Shown here piece by piece: positions 42,323 to 51,179 of a DNA stretch of 64,000 nt. The position numbers and the translations under genes were made by a program. The notes under the pieces were generated by a model. It was given only the letters and a program-made list of their open reading frames with translations. It was not told where the DNA came from and ran no database searches. Positions within the stretch are counted from its first letter, which is position 1. Every line of letters begins with the position of its first letter. Origin of the DNA: Elusimicrobium simillimum (GTDB lineage: Bacteria > Elusimicrobiota > Elusimicrobia > Elusimicrobiales > Elusimicrobiaceae); assembly GCF_049639735.1 (NCBI RefSeq), contig NZ_JBEVVA010000003.1, positions 868,001 through 932,000 of the forward strand. The letters run 5' to 3'.

Positions 42323-43261
42323 TTATTCTACACACATATGTAAATACCATGAGTACGCCCCGCCGGGGTTAACCCATGAAATCTTTTTTATTTTATTTGC
42401 TGTATAAATGTCGTCATAAACGCCTGTGCAGGGTTCTAACGCTATGTTATAGTCCCCGCGGTAGCCGCCCTGGGTTTTCCATACGCCAAGGTAAGGCACT
42501 TGCAGGGCGTCATATTTATAGGTAAGTTTATCGCCTGTGTCCGCATGTAAAACGCCGCATACGCCGTCAACATTTTGGGCGGTAAAATAAAATTTTTCGC
42601 AGTTGTTTGCCTCTTTAGGTTCTACTGCGGACATGTCTACAGTTTTGCCTGTGACTGAGGTTGTAAGCGGGTAACTGTGTAATGTGCCCCACGGGCCAAG
42701 CGTCTGTGTGCCGTGTTCAACAGTCATAATTTGGTTAAGTGTGTCAGGCGTTAAAATTTTGGTTTTGGGGCTGCAGGCAAGTAACGCGTGTAAGGCCCAA
42801 ATAAATTTGAAAGGTTCTGTAAGAGAGGTGTTTTTTACTGTGTAATTGAAGTGTACTTCATTATTTTTTAAGACTATTGTTCTGGTGAAAATGTAGGGGA
42901 GGGTTTTGCTTTTGACCGTGGCGGTAAAACCGTAGTCGCTTTCCTCTGATATTGTCCACGGCATTGCCCATATTTCCCCGTGGTCTGGTATTATAACGCC
43001 CTCATATTGCCCGTCAGGATACGGGGCGCGGTCTATGGAGGGGAAAACCTCGTCATATCCGCTGGAATCATATTTATTAAAGGGCGCGCCGTAAGGGGGA
43101 ACTTCAAGCGTGTCGGTATTTTGCTGAAACAAAAATTCTTTATCTGTTTTTTTGTTTTTCAGGCTGACCATTTTACAACCGTAAGATGGCAGAAACTCTG
43201 TATAAATAAAATCATTTTCTAAAATTATGCTTGGTATATTTTTGTATTTTGATTTTTTCAT
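42323..43261 (-). CDS. Aldose 1-epimerase-like protein (galactose mutarotase)
   Basis: 312 residues with a galactose-mutarotase-like beta-sandwich: NDFIYTEFLPSYGCKMVSLK, DEVFPSIDRAPYPDGQYEG, PDHGEIWAMPW (catalytic His), FIWALHALLACS (second His) and a later Glu in NIALEPCTG. First gene of the galactose cluster, so it probably interconverts anomers of galactose before GalK. Upstream 244 bases are AT-rich, shared with the divergent gene at 43506; I see no clear operator there. Confidence 0.82.
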   Translation of the reverse strand: MKKSKYKNIPSIILENDFIYTEFLPSYGCKMVSLKNKKTDKEFLFQQNTDTLEVPPYGAPFNKYDSSGYDEVFPSIDRAPYPDGQYEGVIIPDHGEIWAMPWTISEESDYGFTATVKSKTLPYIFTRTIVLKNNEVHFNYTVKNTSLTEPFKFIWALHALLACSPKTKILTPDTLNQIMTVEHGTQTLGPWGTLHSYPLTTSVTGKTVDMSAVEPKEANNCEKFYFTAQNVDGVCGVLHADTGDKLTYKYDALQVPYLGVWKTQGGYRGDYNIALEPCTGVYDDIYTANKIKKISWVNPGGAYSWYLHMCVE

Positions 43262-43505
43262 AAATTTATAATGGTAAAAAATACTGGTATATTTGCACTA
43301 TACTAAATTTACCGGAGATAAACAAACATTTAAAAAACATCAAAAATTTAATTGTTTTTAACAGAAATAATATGTTAATATGGAGACAAAGACTAATTAT
43401 ATAAATTGATTATTGGATATATGCAATGCGTTTTAAGTCTTTTAAAATAAAATATTCTCTCTAAATATCTTGCTGATTTTGTTTGATTTCAAGGAGCAGC
43501 GCTTT

Positions 43506-44036
43506 ATGAAAAAAATTGCAATTATTATAACTGTGGTATTAATAGCGGCGGCTATAGCCGGGTTTGCTGTATATAAAATTGCGTTTGCCAAACCTAAACC
43601 CGCGCCCGAGCCGCCCATTGTGCTTACGGAACGGCAGTTAGGGCTTATTGATTTAATGAAAACCGTTGCCGACGCGCAAACGCAGTATCTCAAATCTTAC
43701 AAGGTTTACGGCGGTTCATTTTGGCATTTGGGCGTAACTGTAAAAGGGGCGGAAGCTAAGCCGTGTCTTGATTATATAAATATCCCTAAAGTAAAAACTT
43801 GCCTGCAGGACGACGCTTATGAATATATGGTATACGGCGGTGACCCTGAAGAATATGAAACCGCTATTACCGCGTTAGATGGCAGCGTCAGGTTTTATAT
43901 TAAAAGGACCAAAAAAAGCCCGGCCGCGCTCACATGTGCCGCTAAAACAAAAGAGGCCGACGCGCTGTGCCAGGCCATGAACGGGCAGCCGCAAGCAAAC
44001 GATGGCGAGGCCAAAATTTATACTCTGCCTTTGTAA
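43506..44036 (+). CDS. Membrane-anchored pilin-like protein without a prepilin signal
   Basis: 176 residues: hydrophobic N-terminal anchor MKKIAIIITVVLIAAAIAGF, a proline-rich joint (KPKPAPEPP), then an ~130-residue domain that parallels the pilins (LIDLMKTVADAQTQYLKSYK, a cysteine pair CLDYINIPKVKTC, and CAAKTKEADALCQAMNG like the pilin C-x8-10-CxxxG ending). The G|F cleavage motif and Glu +5 are missing, so it should stay in the membrane. The start with AAGGAG 10 bases upstream is preferred over an upstream TTG/ATT. Function unknown. Confidence 0.7.
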   Translation: MKKIAIIITVVLIAAAIAGFAVYKIAFAKPKPAPEPPIVLTERQLGLIDLMKTVADAQTQYLKSYKVYGGSFWHLGVTVKGAEAKPCLDYINIPKVKTCLQDDAYEYMVYGGDPEEYETAITALDGSVRFYIKRTKKSPAALTCAAKTKEADALCQAMNGQPQANDGEAKIYTLPL

Positions 44037-44057
44037 TTATTAATAGATTTTAAAACA

Positions 44058-44085
44058 AAAGCCCCACTCATTTGAGCGGGGCTTT
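44058..44085 (+). terminator. Terminator after the pilin-like gene
   Basis: AAAGCCCC-A-CTCA paired with TGAG-C-GGGGCTTT, followed by CT and a mixed sequence; 21 bases after the stop. Confidence 0.75.
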
Positions 44086-44142
44086 CTGCATGCCATTGAA
44101 AACCAGCTATATAACGGGTGGTTTTAAAATAGACAATAAAAT

Positions 44143-44163
44143 ACCCGCCCTTTTGGGGCGGGG
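44143..44163 (-). terminator. Terminator of pgk
   Basis: CCCGCCC and GGGCGGG around TTTTG; the minus strand continues with TATTTTATT. 21 bases after the pgk stop. Confidence 0.78.
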
Positions 44164-44183
44164 ATTAAAGTTTAAATTTAAAC

Positions 44184-45383
44184 TTATTTTGCTAAGGCTG
44201 TTAAGCCCGGCAGTTCTTTGCCTTCAACAAACTCCATGCTGGCGCCGCCGCCTGTGGAGCAGTGGCTGAGCAGGTCTGTTTTGATTTTGGCTTTCTTAAG
44301 CACGTTAAGTGAGTCGCCCCCGCCAATAATTGTGGTGGCGCCGAGTTTGGTGGCTTCCACTAATGTGTTGGCTATGGAGAAGCTGCCCGCCTCAAAATTG
44401 CTCATTTCAAAAACGCCCACAGGGCCGTTCCAAAATATTGTTTTGCATTCTAAGAGCTTTTTGTCAAACAAGGCAATTGTTTTGGGGCCGATGTCTAAGC
44501 CCATTTGGCCGTCCGGTATATTAGCGTCCTCGGTTGTCATTACAGGGGTTTCGTTAGAAAACTCTGTGCTGCAAACGTGGTCTATGGGTAATAAAATTTC
44601 AACGCCTTTTTCTTTAGCGGTGGCCATAATTTTTTTGGCTTCTTCCACTTTGTCCTCTTCAAGCAGTGATTTGCCTGTGGTAAAGCCCTGGGCTTTTAAG
44701 AAGGTGTAAGCCATGCCGCCGCCTATTACCAGTACGTTAACCTTTTCTAAAAGTGAGTTAAGCACCATAATTTTGTCAGATACTTTAGCACCGCCTATGA
44801 TGGCTGCGAAAGGTCTGTTAGGTTTGGCCAAAGCGTCGCCTAAAAACTGTACTTCTTTTTGCACGAGGTAACCGATGCCGCCCGGTAAAAACTTGGTAAT
44901 AGCGCTGGTAGAAGCGTGCGCTCTGTGCACTGTGCCAAAGGCTTCCTGCACAAAAACTTCACCGTTTTTAGCAAGTTCTTTAGCAAAGGCTTCGTCGTTC
45001 TTTTCTTCTTCGGGGTGGAAGCGGAGGTTTTCTAAAAGCACAATTTCGCCGTTTTTAGCCGCGGCAATAGCCTCGGCCGCCGGGGCGCCTATGCAGTCAG
45101 AGGCAAAATGTACCGGTACGCCAAATACGCTTTGTACTTCAGCAGCTACTGGACTCAAAGAGAATTCCGGGGCGACTTTACCCTTAGGTCTGCCCAAGTG
45201 TGACATTAAAACAACTTTAGCGTTGTTTTCAAGTAAATATTTAACTGTACGCTCTGAGGCGACAATACGTTTATTGTTATCAACTTTGCCGTCTTTTAAA
45301 GGGACATTGTAGTCCACGCGGACTAAAACTGTTTTGTTTTTAACGTCTAAGTCCTGCAGCTTCTTAATATTTTCTAATTGCAT
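44184..45383 (-). CDS. pgk: Phosphoglycerate kinase
   Basis: Lower glycolysis: 1,3-bisphosphoglycerate + ADP to 3-phosphoglycerate + ATP. Signature VLVRVDYNVPLKDGKV at the N-terminus, MSHLGRPKG, FAAIIGGAKVSDKI and the C-terminal IIGGGDSLNVL are present; 399 residues. Monocistronic, with TATAAT on the minus strand at 45421-45426 and an AGAGGT ribosome site. gap is nearby but separate. Confidence 0.96.
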   Translation of the reverse strand: MQLENIKKLQDLDVKNKTVLVRVDYNVPLKDGKVDNNKRIVASERTVKYLLENNAKVVLMSHLGRPKGKVAPEFSLSPVAAEVQSVFGVPVHFASDCIGAPAAEAIAAAKNGEIVLLENLRFHPEEEKNDEAFAKELAKNGEVFVQEAFGTVHRAHASTSAITKFLPGGIGYLVQKEVQFLGDALAKPNRPFAAIIGGAKVSDKIMVLNSLLEKVNVLVIGGGMAYTFLKAQGFTTGKSLLEEDKVEEAKKIMATAKEKGVEILLPIDHVCSTEFSNETPVMTTEDANIPDGQMGLDIGPKTIALFDKKLLECKTIFWNGPVGVFEMSNFEAGSFSIANTLVEATKLGATTIIGGGDSLNVLKKAKIKTDLLSHCSTGGGASMEFVEGKELPGLTALAK

Positions 45384-45494
45384 TTTTTACCTCTTTAGTT
45401 AATTAAGTGAATATAATATTATTATACAAAAATGAGGAAGATAACTTAAGCCAAAGCTTTAAAGAAATTATATTGCTATTACAACTTTTAGCGA

Positions 45495-45524
45495 AAAAAG
45501 GCTGCCCGCCCGGGCAGCCTTTTT
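45495..45524. terminator. Terminator downstream of the pilin at 45545
   Basis: AAAAAGGCTGCCCG and CGGGCAGCCTTTTT around CC, symmetric T-runs on both strands, 20 bases past the pilin stop. Confidence 0.88.
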
Positions 45525-45544
45525 AAGTTTGCAATAATGTTGTT

Positions 45545-46048
45545 TTAAAACACCAGGCAGGAATCTCCATGCTGCCAGCCACAGTATGTTATGGGCGGGT
45601 TGTATTCTTTGGCGCCCAGTGACTGGCATAACTGTTTAGCGTAAGTGTTGTCCGCGCCGCTTACACATAAAAATAATTTTTTATCTAATGACTTACGGTT
45701 AGAGTACGCTATTTTAGGTTCCTGGTCTGTTTTACCTATTCTGTAAGCGGTTGCGGAGCCGTCGGCCGGGAACATTAATATATACCAGTTTTTGGAAATT
45801 ACTACTTTGGTGTCAGACTGATGGTCGCCCTGTATATCAATATCCATAGAAGCAAAGCTGGGCGGGTTTTCGCCTGTTTGCATATGGTATACCTCAATGC
45901 CGGTTGCAATAGCTTTTATTGCAGTAAGCGCTTCCATCGCGCGGGACTTTTCCACCGCTTTGTTGTATTGCGGTAGGGCAATTGCGGCAAGTATACCTAT
46001 TATAAGTACTACTACCAAAAGCTCTATAAGTGTAAAACCTTTTTTCAT
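45545..46048 (-). CDS. Type IV pilin with conserved N-terminus and variable C-terminus
   Basis: The start is set at the ATG that gives MKKG|FTLIELLVVVLIIG, with GGAG upstream; the frame is open further to 46159 but that part would place a pilin signal inside the protein and covers the palindrome P2. N-terminus to AVEKSR matches the other pilins. The globular part differs (SFASMDIDIQGDHQ, LFLCVSGADNTYAKQLCQSLG, TYCGWQHGDSCLVF) and lacks the VYEY tail. 167 residues, four cysteines. Divergent from the gene at 46219. Confidence 0.88.
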   Translation of the reverse strand: MKKGFTLIELLVVVLIIGILAAIALPQYNKAVEKSRAMEALTAIKAIATGIEVYHMQTGENPPSFASMDIDIQGDHQSDTKVVISKNWYILMFPADGSATAYRIGKTDQEPKIAYSNRKSLDKKLFLCVSGADNTYAKQLCQSLGAKEYNPPITYCGWQHGDSCLVF

Positions 46049-46120
46049 GCAGACTCCATTTTTTAAAAATACCACTGTAATTATACAAAATAAACCCTGT
46101 GCCGCTGGTCTAGATCTATA

Positions 46121-46156
46121 GGTCTTAGGGCCTACGCGTTTGTAGGCCTTTGGGCC
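46121..46156. promoter_or_regulatory. GGTC double-palindrome element, copy P2
   Basis: Arms GGTCTTAGGGCC and GGCCTTTGGGCC with a 12-base centre. It ends 62 bases before the ATG at 46219, and begins 72 bases from the divergent pilin start. TAGAAT at 46181-46186 is a possible -10. Confidence 0.6.
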
Positions 46157-46218
46157 CATGTAATTTTTTGCTTGCTAACATAGAATATTATTTAAGGAAT
46201 GTTGCAGAGGAGATTAAC

Positions 46219-47247
46219 ATGAAAAAATTATTAACCATTATTATAGCCATGTGCTGCGCCGCAGGTTTAAGCGCGCAAAGCGCGTCGCTTAAAAATGACT
46301 CCGTTAAAATAGCGGGGAAGAAAAAAGCTTTGTTAGGTAAGCAGCAGCAGCTTAACGCAGCCCAGGCCCGCTTAAATAAAGAATTAGAGGCGCTTAACAA
46401 AAATATTAACGCTGTTGACAATGAGATAGAAAACCTTAAAGCCGCTGAAAATAAAAATAAAACCGCCCTTGAGCAAAGCAGGCAGGCCGCGCTTGTGAAT
46501 AAACAAATTGAAATCTTTAAAAAAGATTTAGAAAAGATGGACGCATATACTTTTACCCAAAAATATTATTACAGTTATATTGGGCGCATAACGGAAAATT
46601 ACCTTCATAAAGCGGCTATTGCTATTGTGGAAAAAGAAGTTGTTTCAACGGGATCTTTCGGCGCGGTATATGAAAAGTATAAATATAACCCCGGTATGTT
46701 AGCCGCGTTGTTTGATTATTATCTTAAAACAATGTGGGGGTATGAAGATGATTTTTCAATGTTAAAATACTCTCATATCGACTTCCCTTATATTTTACTT
46801 GAATATAATCATATTAATGCGCAAAGGGTTGTTTATGAGGAGCTCAGCGCTTTTGCCCTGCCCCAGCTTAATAAAATGAACCAGACTCTTGGTTTTTATG
46901 ACGGCGGAGTTGACTCTGACTATAGTATTGAAGTATTTGGGTTTTATACTCTTGCTGTAGGTTTGCCTCATTATACACGCTTGAAGCAAAATGCGCATTA
47001 TGTACAGGATTCTGTATTAAAGCATATGATACATATGCTTGAACGTGACTATGTGGACAGCAGAATAGGCGAGTATGCCGCGGCTGTGGTAAAACATCTT
47101 AAAGCGTCTGATCATATTGGCGCCGTTAAACTCAGCGCTTTGGTGGACGCTTTTGAAAAATATGAAAAAGGCAAACAAGGTAAGCTGTCTAATAACGCCA
47201 AAAAATTAAAAAACGAACTTGTGAAATATAAGCTTTTAAACTACTAA
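46219..47247 (+). CDS. Secreted coiled-coil protein, distant paralog of the genes at 54733 and 55947
   Basis: Start at ATG 46219 (MKKLLTIIIAMCCAAGLSAQ signal peptide) with GAGGAGATTAAC upstream. 342 residues: a Lys/Asn/Ala-rich coiled coil at about 30-105, then a helical domain with KKDLEKMDAYTFTQKYYYS, IAIVEKEV and FDYYLKTMWGYEDDF, which align by eye with KDFAKMSSHEFDAKYMSS, LIMVEEAL and YTYYLKEFFHMKGSF in the two later genes. All three have the same palindromic element ~60 bases upstream. No known family recognised. Confidence 0.75.
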   Translation: MKKLLTIIIAMCCAAGLSAQSASLKNDSVKIAGKKKALLGKQQQLNAAQARLNKELEALNKNINAVDNEIENLKAAENKNKTALEQSRQAALVNKQIEIFKKDLEKMDAYTFTQKYYYSYIGRITENYLHKAAIAIVEKEVVSTGSFGAVYEKYKYNPGMLAALFDYYLKTMWGYEDDFSMLKYSHIDFPYILLEYNHINAQRVVYEELSAFALPQLNKMNQTLGFYDGGVDSDYSIEVFGFYTLAVGLPHYTRLKQNAHYVQDSVLKHMIHMLERDYVDSRIGEYAAAVVKHLKASDHIGAVKLSALVDAFEKYEKGKQGKLSNNAKKLKNELVKYKLLNY

Positions 47248-47267
47248 ATAAATATACACAAAGTTAA

Positions 47268-47298
47268 CAGCCCTCCGCAAAGCGGAGGGCTGTTTTTT
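47268..47298 (+). terminator. Terminator of the gene at 46219
   Basis: CAGCCCTCCGC and GCGGAGGGCTG around AAA, followed by TTTTTT. Confidence 0.93.
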
Positions 47299-47327
47299 GT
47301 ACAGTTGTGTTTGGCAACTAAGACGTA

Positions 47328-47358
47328 AAAAAGGCGGCCCTTTTGGGGCCGCCTTTTT
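47328..47358 (-). terminator. Terminator of gap
   Basis: AAAAAGGCGGCCC and GGGCCGCCTTTTT around TTTTG; 14 bases after the gap stop on the minus strand. Confidence 0.88.
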
Positions 47359-47371
47359 GTTTAAGCTAAAC

Positions 47372-48388
47372 TTATTTGCTGTTAATTTCGTTCATTTTAG
47401 CGATAAGGTCTAAACATTTTGTTGAGTAGCCCATTTCGTTATCATACCATGACACAACTTTAACAAATGTGTCTGTTAAAGCGATACCGGCTTTAGCGTC
47501 AAATATGGATGTTCTGGGGTCGCCAATGAAGTCAGATGAAACTACGGCGTCTTCCGTGTAACCGAGGATGCCTTTCATTTCAGCTTCTGAAGCGCGTTTC
47601 ATTTCAGCGCAGATTTCAGCGTATGTGGCGGGTTTGGCCAGGTTAACGGTAAGGTCAACTACTGAAACGTCCAAGGTAGGAACGCGCATTGACATACCTG
47701 TTAATTTGCCGTTAAGCTCAGGTATAACTTTGCCCACCGCTTTGGCTGCCCCTGTGGATGAGGGGATGATGTTGCCGCTGGCAGCTCTGCCGCCTCTCCA
47801 GTCTTTGGCTGACGGGCCGTCAACAGTTTTCTGTGTGGCTGTTGTGGCGTGTACTGTGGTCATTAAACCGTCTTTAATGCCCCATTTGTCGTTCAAAATT
47901 TTGGCGATGGGCGCTAAGCAGTTTGTTGTGCAGGAAGCGTTGGAAACAAACTGTGTGCCTTTTACGTATTTGTCATCGTTTACGCCGGTAACAAACATCG
48001 GTGTATCGTCTTTGGACGGGCCTGACATTACTACGTATTTGGCGCCTGCTTTAACGTGCGCTTCAACTTTGTCTTTGGAAAGGAATAACCCTGTGCATTC
48101 CATTACATATTCCGCGCCTACATCACCCCATTTGAGGTTGGCGGGGTCTTTTTCAGCTGTTACTCTGATTGTTTTGCCGTTTACGATAAGTTTGCTGGCG
48201 GCCATGTCTACTTCAATGGTGCCGTCAAATCTGCCGTGAACTGTGTCATATTTAAGCATGTAAGCTAAATAATCAACTGAGCCTAAATCGTTAATACCCA
48301 CGATTTCAATGTCGTTGCGTTTCATCGCAGCTCTAAAAACTAATCTGCCGATACGGCCAAAGCCGTTAATACCAACTTTTATTGCCAT
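47372..48388 (-). CDS. gap: Glyceraldehyde-3-phosphate dehydrogenase, type I
   Basis: NAD-dependent glycolytic enzyme. Nucleotide site VGINGFGRIGRLVFRAA, active-site SNASCTTNCLAPI with catalytic Cys, and WYDNEMGYSTKCLDL at the C-terminus. 338 residues. AGGAAG precedes the ATG. Monocistronic, separated from the next upstream minus-strand gene by an R2 element. Confidence 0.97.
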   Translation of the reverse strand: MAIKVGINGFGRIGRLVFRAAMKRNDIEIVGINDLGSVDYLAYMLKYDTVHGRFDGTIEVDMAASKLIVNGKTIRVTAEKDPANLKWGDVGAEYVMECTGLFLSKDKVEAHVKAGAKYVVMSGPSKDDTPMFVTGVNDDKYVKGTQFVSNASCTTNCLAPIAKILNDKWGIKDGLMTTVHATTATQKTVDGPSAKDWRGGRAASGNIIPSSTGAAKAVGKVIPELNGKLTGMSMRVPTLDVSVVDLTVNLAKPATYAEICAEMKRASEAEMKGILGYTEDAVVSSDFIGDPRTSIFDAKAGIALTDTFVKVVSWYDNEMGYSTKCLDLIAKMNEINSK

Positions 48389-48464
48389 AAATATACTTCC
48401 TCCATGTGTGTTACTTTTTATTAAATATATTCTACAAAATTTAGAAGAACCTTACTTATATCTG

Positions 48465-48624
48465 TTTTCTCCCTTTGTAAAGGGAGTACCCTGAAAGGGG
48501 GAGGGATTTGTTGTTGTTTTAAAGTTGTAATCTTATTTTATAACGGCATTTAATAATGCGCTCGTACCTCGCTTTATTAAATCCCTCCCGGCCTTGCCGT
48601 ACTCCCTTTACAAAAGGGAGAAAT
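48465..48624. repeat. MITE-like element, family R2, copy b
   Basis: Left TTTTCTCCCTTTGTAAAGGG, right CCCTTTACAAAAGGGAGAAAT; inner GGGAGGGATTTG with ATTAAATCCCTCCC; core with TTATTTTATAACGGCATT, which is also the core of R1 copy a and R2 copy c. It fills the gap between gap and the BI-1-like gene. Confidence 0.8.
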
Positions 48625-48629
48625 AAAGC

Positions 48630-49361
48630 TTATCTTCTGTTAAGTTTGCCTAGTAGCTTTAAAATTTCTAAATATAACCAGATTAAGGTAACTAACAGGC
48701 CAAAGCCGGCGTACCATTCCATGTATTTGGGCATGGCGCCTGACATTGTGGCGTGTTCTATAAAGTCAAAGTCCAGCATCAGGTTTAATGCCGCTACACC
48801 GCATATGATAACGCTTATGCCTATGCTTAGCGGGCTTGAGCTGTACATAAAGTTTAAAGGCGAGCCAAACAGGTTCATAACTAAAGCTATAAGGTAAAAT
48901 ACACACACAGCCAATGTCGCGCCAATTATGACGGAGCGGAAAGTATGCGTTACTTTTATAATTCTAAGTTTATAAAGCAGCAGCATTGTAAAAAATACTA
49001 CCACTGTTATACCCACAGCGTTTAATACTATACCCGCGAACTGCGCCTCAAACATAAAAGAAATAGCGCCCATTACTATACCTTGTAAAAACGCGTATAC
49101 CGGTGCTAAAAACGGCGCTGTATTTTTCTTAAAAATAACTATGAATCCTACTATAAGGGCGGCTATTGAGGCAGGCCAAAGCAAGTTGGCTACAGTATAA
49201 ACGCTGGCCCATGATATCATGAAGCCTATCATTGTTATAAAAATAAGGGCTAAAGATTTATTTATAGTGCCCTGCAGCGTCATTATACCGCCGGAGACCT
49301 GCATAGAGTCTCTGGTTTTTTCAAACGCTTCCTCGTTAAATATAGGGTTGGTGCTTTTCAT
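48630..49361 (-). CDS. Bax inhibitor-1 / YccA family membrane protein
   Basis: 243 residues with seven hydrophobic segments; start at the ATG for MKSTNPIFNEEAFEKT because AAGGAGGAAG lies 5-8 bases upstream. The motif NPIFNEEAFEK, the GAISFMFEAQFAGIVLNA helix and the C-terminal MEWYAGFGLLVTLIWLYLEILKLL agree with the bacterial Bax-inhibitor-1-like (YbhL/YccA) family, some of which leak calcium or modulate FtsH. It starts 12 bases after the CHAP gene, so the two are one operon. Confidence 0.85.
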   Translation of the reverse strand: MKSTNPIFNEEAFEKTRDSMQVSGGIMTLQGTINKSLALIFITMIGFMISWASVYTVANLLWPASIAALIVGFIVIFKKNTAPFLAPVYAFLQGIVMGAISFMFEAQFAGIVLNAVGITVVVFFTMLLLYKLRIIKVTHTFRSVIIGATLAVCVFYLIALVMNLFGSPLNFMYSSSPLSIGISVIICGVAALNLMLDFDFIEHATMSGAMPKYMEWYAGFGLLVTLIWLYLEILKLLGKLNRR

Positions 49362-49372
49362 TAACTTCCTCC

Positions 49373-49960
49373 TTATGGCATGCGTAAGCTGCCCATTATC
49401 CTGCGGTTTTTTATTTTCCATTTATTATCTTTGTGTTCCAGGGGGAAAACTTCCCTGCTGGCGCCAAAGGGCCCCGGGTTTTGCTGCACAATTTGTATGG
49501 TGCTGTCTGTTACTTCTGATATTATGGCCACGTGGCCAAAACGGTTAAATATTGTGGGGGAAAATACTACAATGTCACCCTTTTGCGGTTTTACGCCGCC
49601 GGGGTTGTGCAGTTGTATAAGGCCGCGGGCATCGTTAAGCTTCATTTCTTTTATGCCCTTTCTAAAAAAATCTTTTGCGTTGCCGTAAGTATCGGGCATT
49701 TTATGGTTGTAGTGCTCGTAATAATACCTTTTAATAAATTCAACACATTGGTATTTTATGCCCAGGTTGTAGCCGTCCGCTGTTAGGTTGCGCCCTTCAG
49801 TATGGCTTACCCCGCCGTTATAGTATACGTTTACCCCGTCTAAATTATCAACTATGTCACCTGGTTTATGGTTGCGGTTTAGGTTAAAGTTCTTAAATAT
49901 CCACACGCAAACGCATAAAACAATAATAATAAGCACAGTAAGCAGGATGATTTTTTTCAT
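49373..49960 (-). CDS. Membrane-anchored CHAP-domain amidase/peptidase
   Basis: 195 residues; N-terminal hydrophobic anchor (KIILLTVLIIIVLCVCVWIF), then a CHAP (NlpC/P60-like) domain: catalytic Cys in KYQCVEFIKRYYYEHY, His in RFGHVAIISEV, and GDIVVFSP between them. Such enzymes cut peptidoglycan peptides or glutathionylspermidine-type amides. NSRIMGSLRMP ends the protein just before the BI-1-like gene. The substrate is not determined. Confidence 0.85.
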   Translation of the reverse strand: MKKIILLTVLIIIVLCVCVWIFKNFNLNRNHKPGDIVDNLDGVNVYYNGGVSHTEGRNLTADGYNLGIKYQCVEFIKRYYYEHYNHKMPDTYGNAKDFFRKGIKEMKLNDARGLIQLHNPGGVKPQKGDIVVFSPTIFNRFGHVAIISEVTDSTIQIVQQNPGPFGASREVFPLEHKDNKWKIKNRRIMGSLRMP

Positions 49961-50060
49961 ATCTTTATTTTATAATTTTTGTTTATAGTTATGTGAAAAA
50001 TGTCTAAAATTCACATAAATTATGTAAAATTGTTAATGATATTTATATTTAGGGATAATT

Positions 50061-51179
50061 ATGGATTTGGAAAAAGTTAAAAGCAGTTTTAAGGGTAATG
50101 TTGTAGGCAGGGGCGTATTGTGGCTGGCTTCGCAGGGGTACGGGGCGGGCGCGGCGCTTAATAAATTTTTGTTTGACCACGGCTGGCGCAAGAGTTACAG
50201 CGTTAATACACGCGTGGTTTGTATAGGCAATATAACGTCCGGCGGTACGGGCAAAACTACAGCCGTGCTGCTCGCGGCCAGGACATTGGCCGCGGCGGGT
50301 ATAAGAGTGTCTATAGTATCGCGCGGGTACAAAAGAAGCAAAGAAGATAAAAACCCCGTTGTACTTTTTGATGATGAGTTGGAAAACAACTGGGCCAGCG
50401 CCGGCGACGAGCCTTTTATGATGAGCCGCGCCTTGGCCGACGTTAAAGTGCCCATAGTTGTGCACGAAAACCGCTATCTTGCCGCGACTGAGGCCTTAAA
50501 AAGATTTAAAAGCCAGGTTATTTTACTGGACGACGGGTTCCAACATTTCAGGCTTAAGCGAGACGCTAACATTGTGCTTATAGACGCGCGTAACCCCTTT
50601 GGCGGCGGCCATTTACAGCCGTATGGGGAACTTAGGGAGCCTGTCACCGCCCTTAAAAGAGCTAATTTAATTTTAATAACGCACAGCAACCAGGTACCCG
50701 CCCGTAAGCTTGAAGATATTAGGGACCAAATACGCTTAATTAACGAAGACGTTGAGATACTGGACTCTATGCATAAACCGCAGGAGTATTATGATATATG
50801 CAATTCCTCAAAGGTTAAGCTGGACGCTGTGAAAGGGGACGCGGGCGCGTTCTCAGCCATTGGCGAGCCGGGCAATTTTGAAGATACTTTAAAATCACTG
50901 GGCCTAAACTTAACCAAAGTTTGGCGCTACCCGGACCACAGGAAGTATACCGACGCAGACCTTAAAACCTTTGTTGATTTAGCAGGCGACACGCCGCTTA
51001 TAACAACGTTTAAAGATTTTATTAAACTGCCTGCGTCTTGGCGTGATATTTTTAAAAAGAACGTGTATGTACTTTCAGTAAATATGGAAATTAAAGGCAA
51101 GAAAGAGTTTGATATTTTTACAGAGGTGCTTTATCCTAAATTTAGTAAACTTAAGGAAAAAGAAAAAAGTAAAAAATGA
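50061..51179 (+). CDS. lpxK: Tetraacyldisaccharide 4'-kinase LpxK
   Basis: Phosphorylates the 4' position of the lipid A precursor at the inner membrane. P-loop SGGTGKTTAV at about 60-69, followed by VSIVSRGYKR and the acidic DDGFQHFRLKRDANIVLIDA segment typical of LpxK. 372 residues, slightly above usual length. Its stop overlaps the start of the next gene (ATGA). Confirms that the organism makes lipid A. Confidence 0.93.
   Translation: MDLEKVKSSFKGNVVGRGVLWLASQGYGAGAALNKFLFDHGWRKSYSVNTRVVCIGNITSGGTGKTTAVLLAARTLAAAGIRVSIVSRGYKRSKEDKNPVVLFDDELENNWASAGDEPFMMSRALADVKVPIVVHENRYLAATEALKRFKSQVILLDDGFQHFRLKRDANIVLIDARNPFGGGHLQPYGELREPVTALKRANLILITHSNQVPARKLEDIRDQIRLINEDVEILDSMHKPQEYYDICNSSKVKLDAVKGDAGAFSAIGEPGNFEDTLKSLGLNLTKVWRYPDHRKYTDADLKTFVDLAGDTPLITTFKDFIKLPASWRDIFKKNVYVLSVNMEIKGKKEFDIFTEVLYPKFSKLKEKEKSKK

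Noticed and set aside
46049..46159. Extended N-terminus of the pilin at 45545
   Set aside because: It would place the prepilin signal 37 residues inside the protein and translate the palindrome P2; the ATG at 46048 has a ribosome site.
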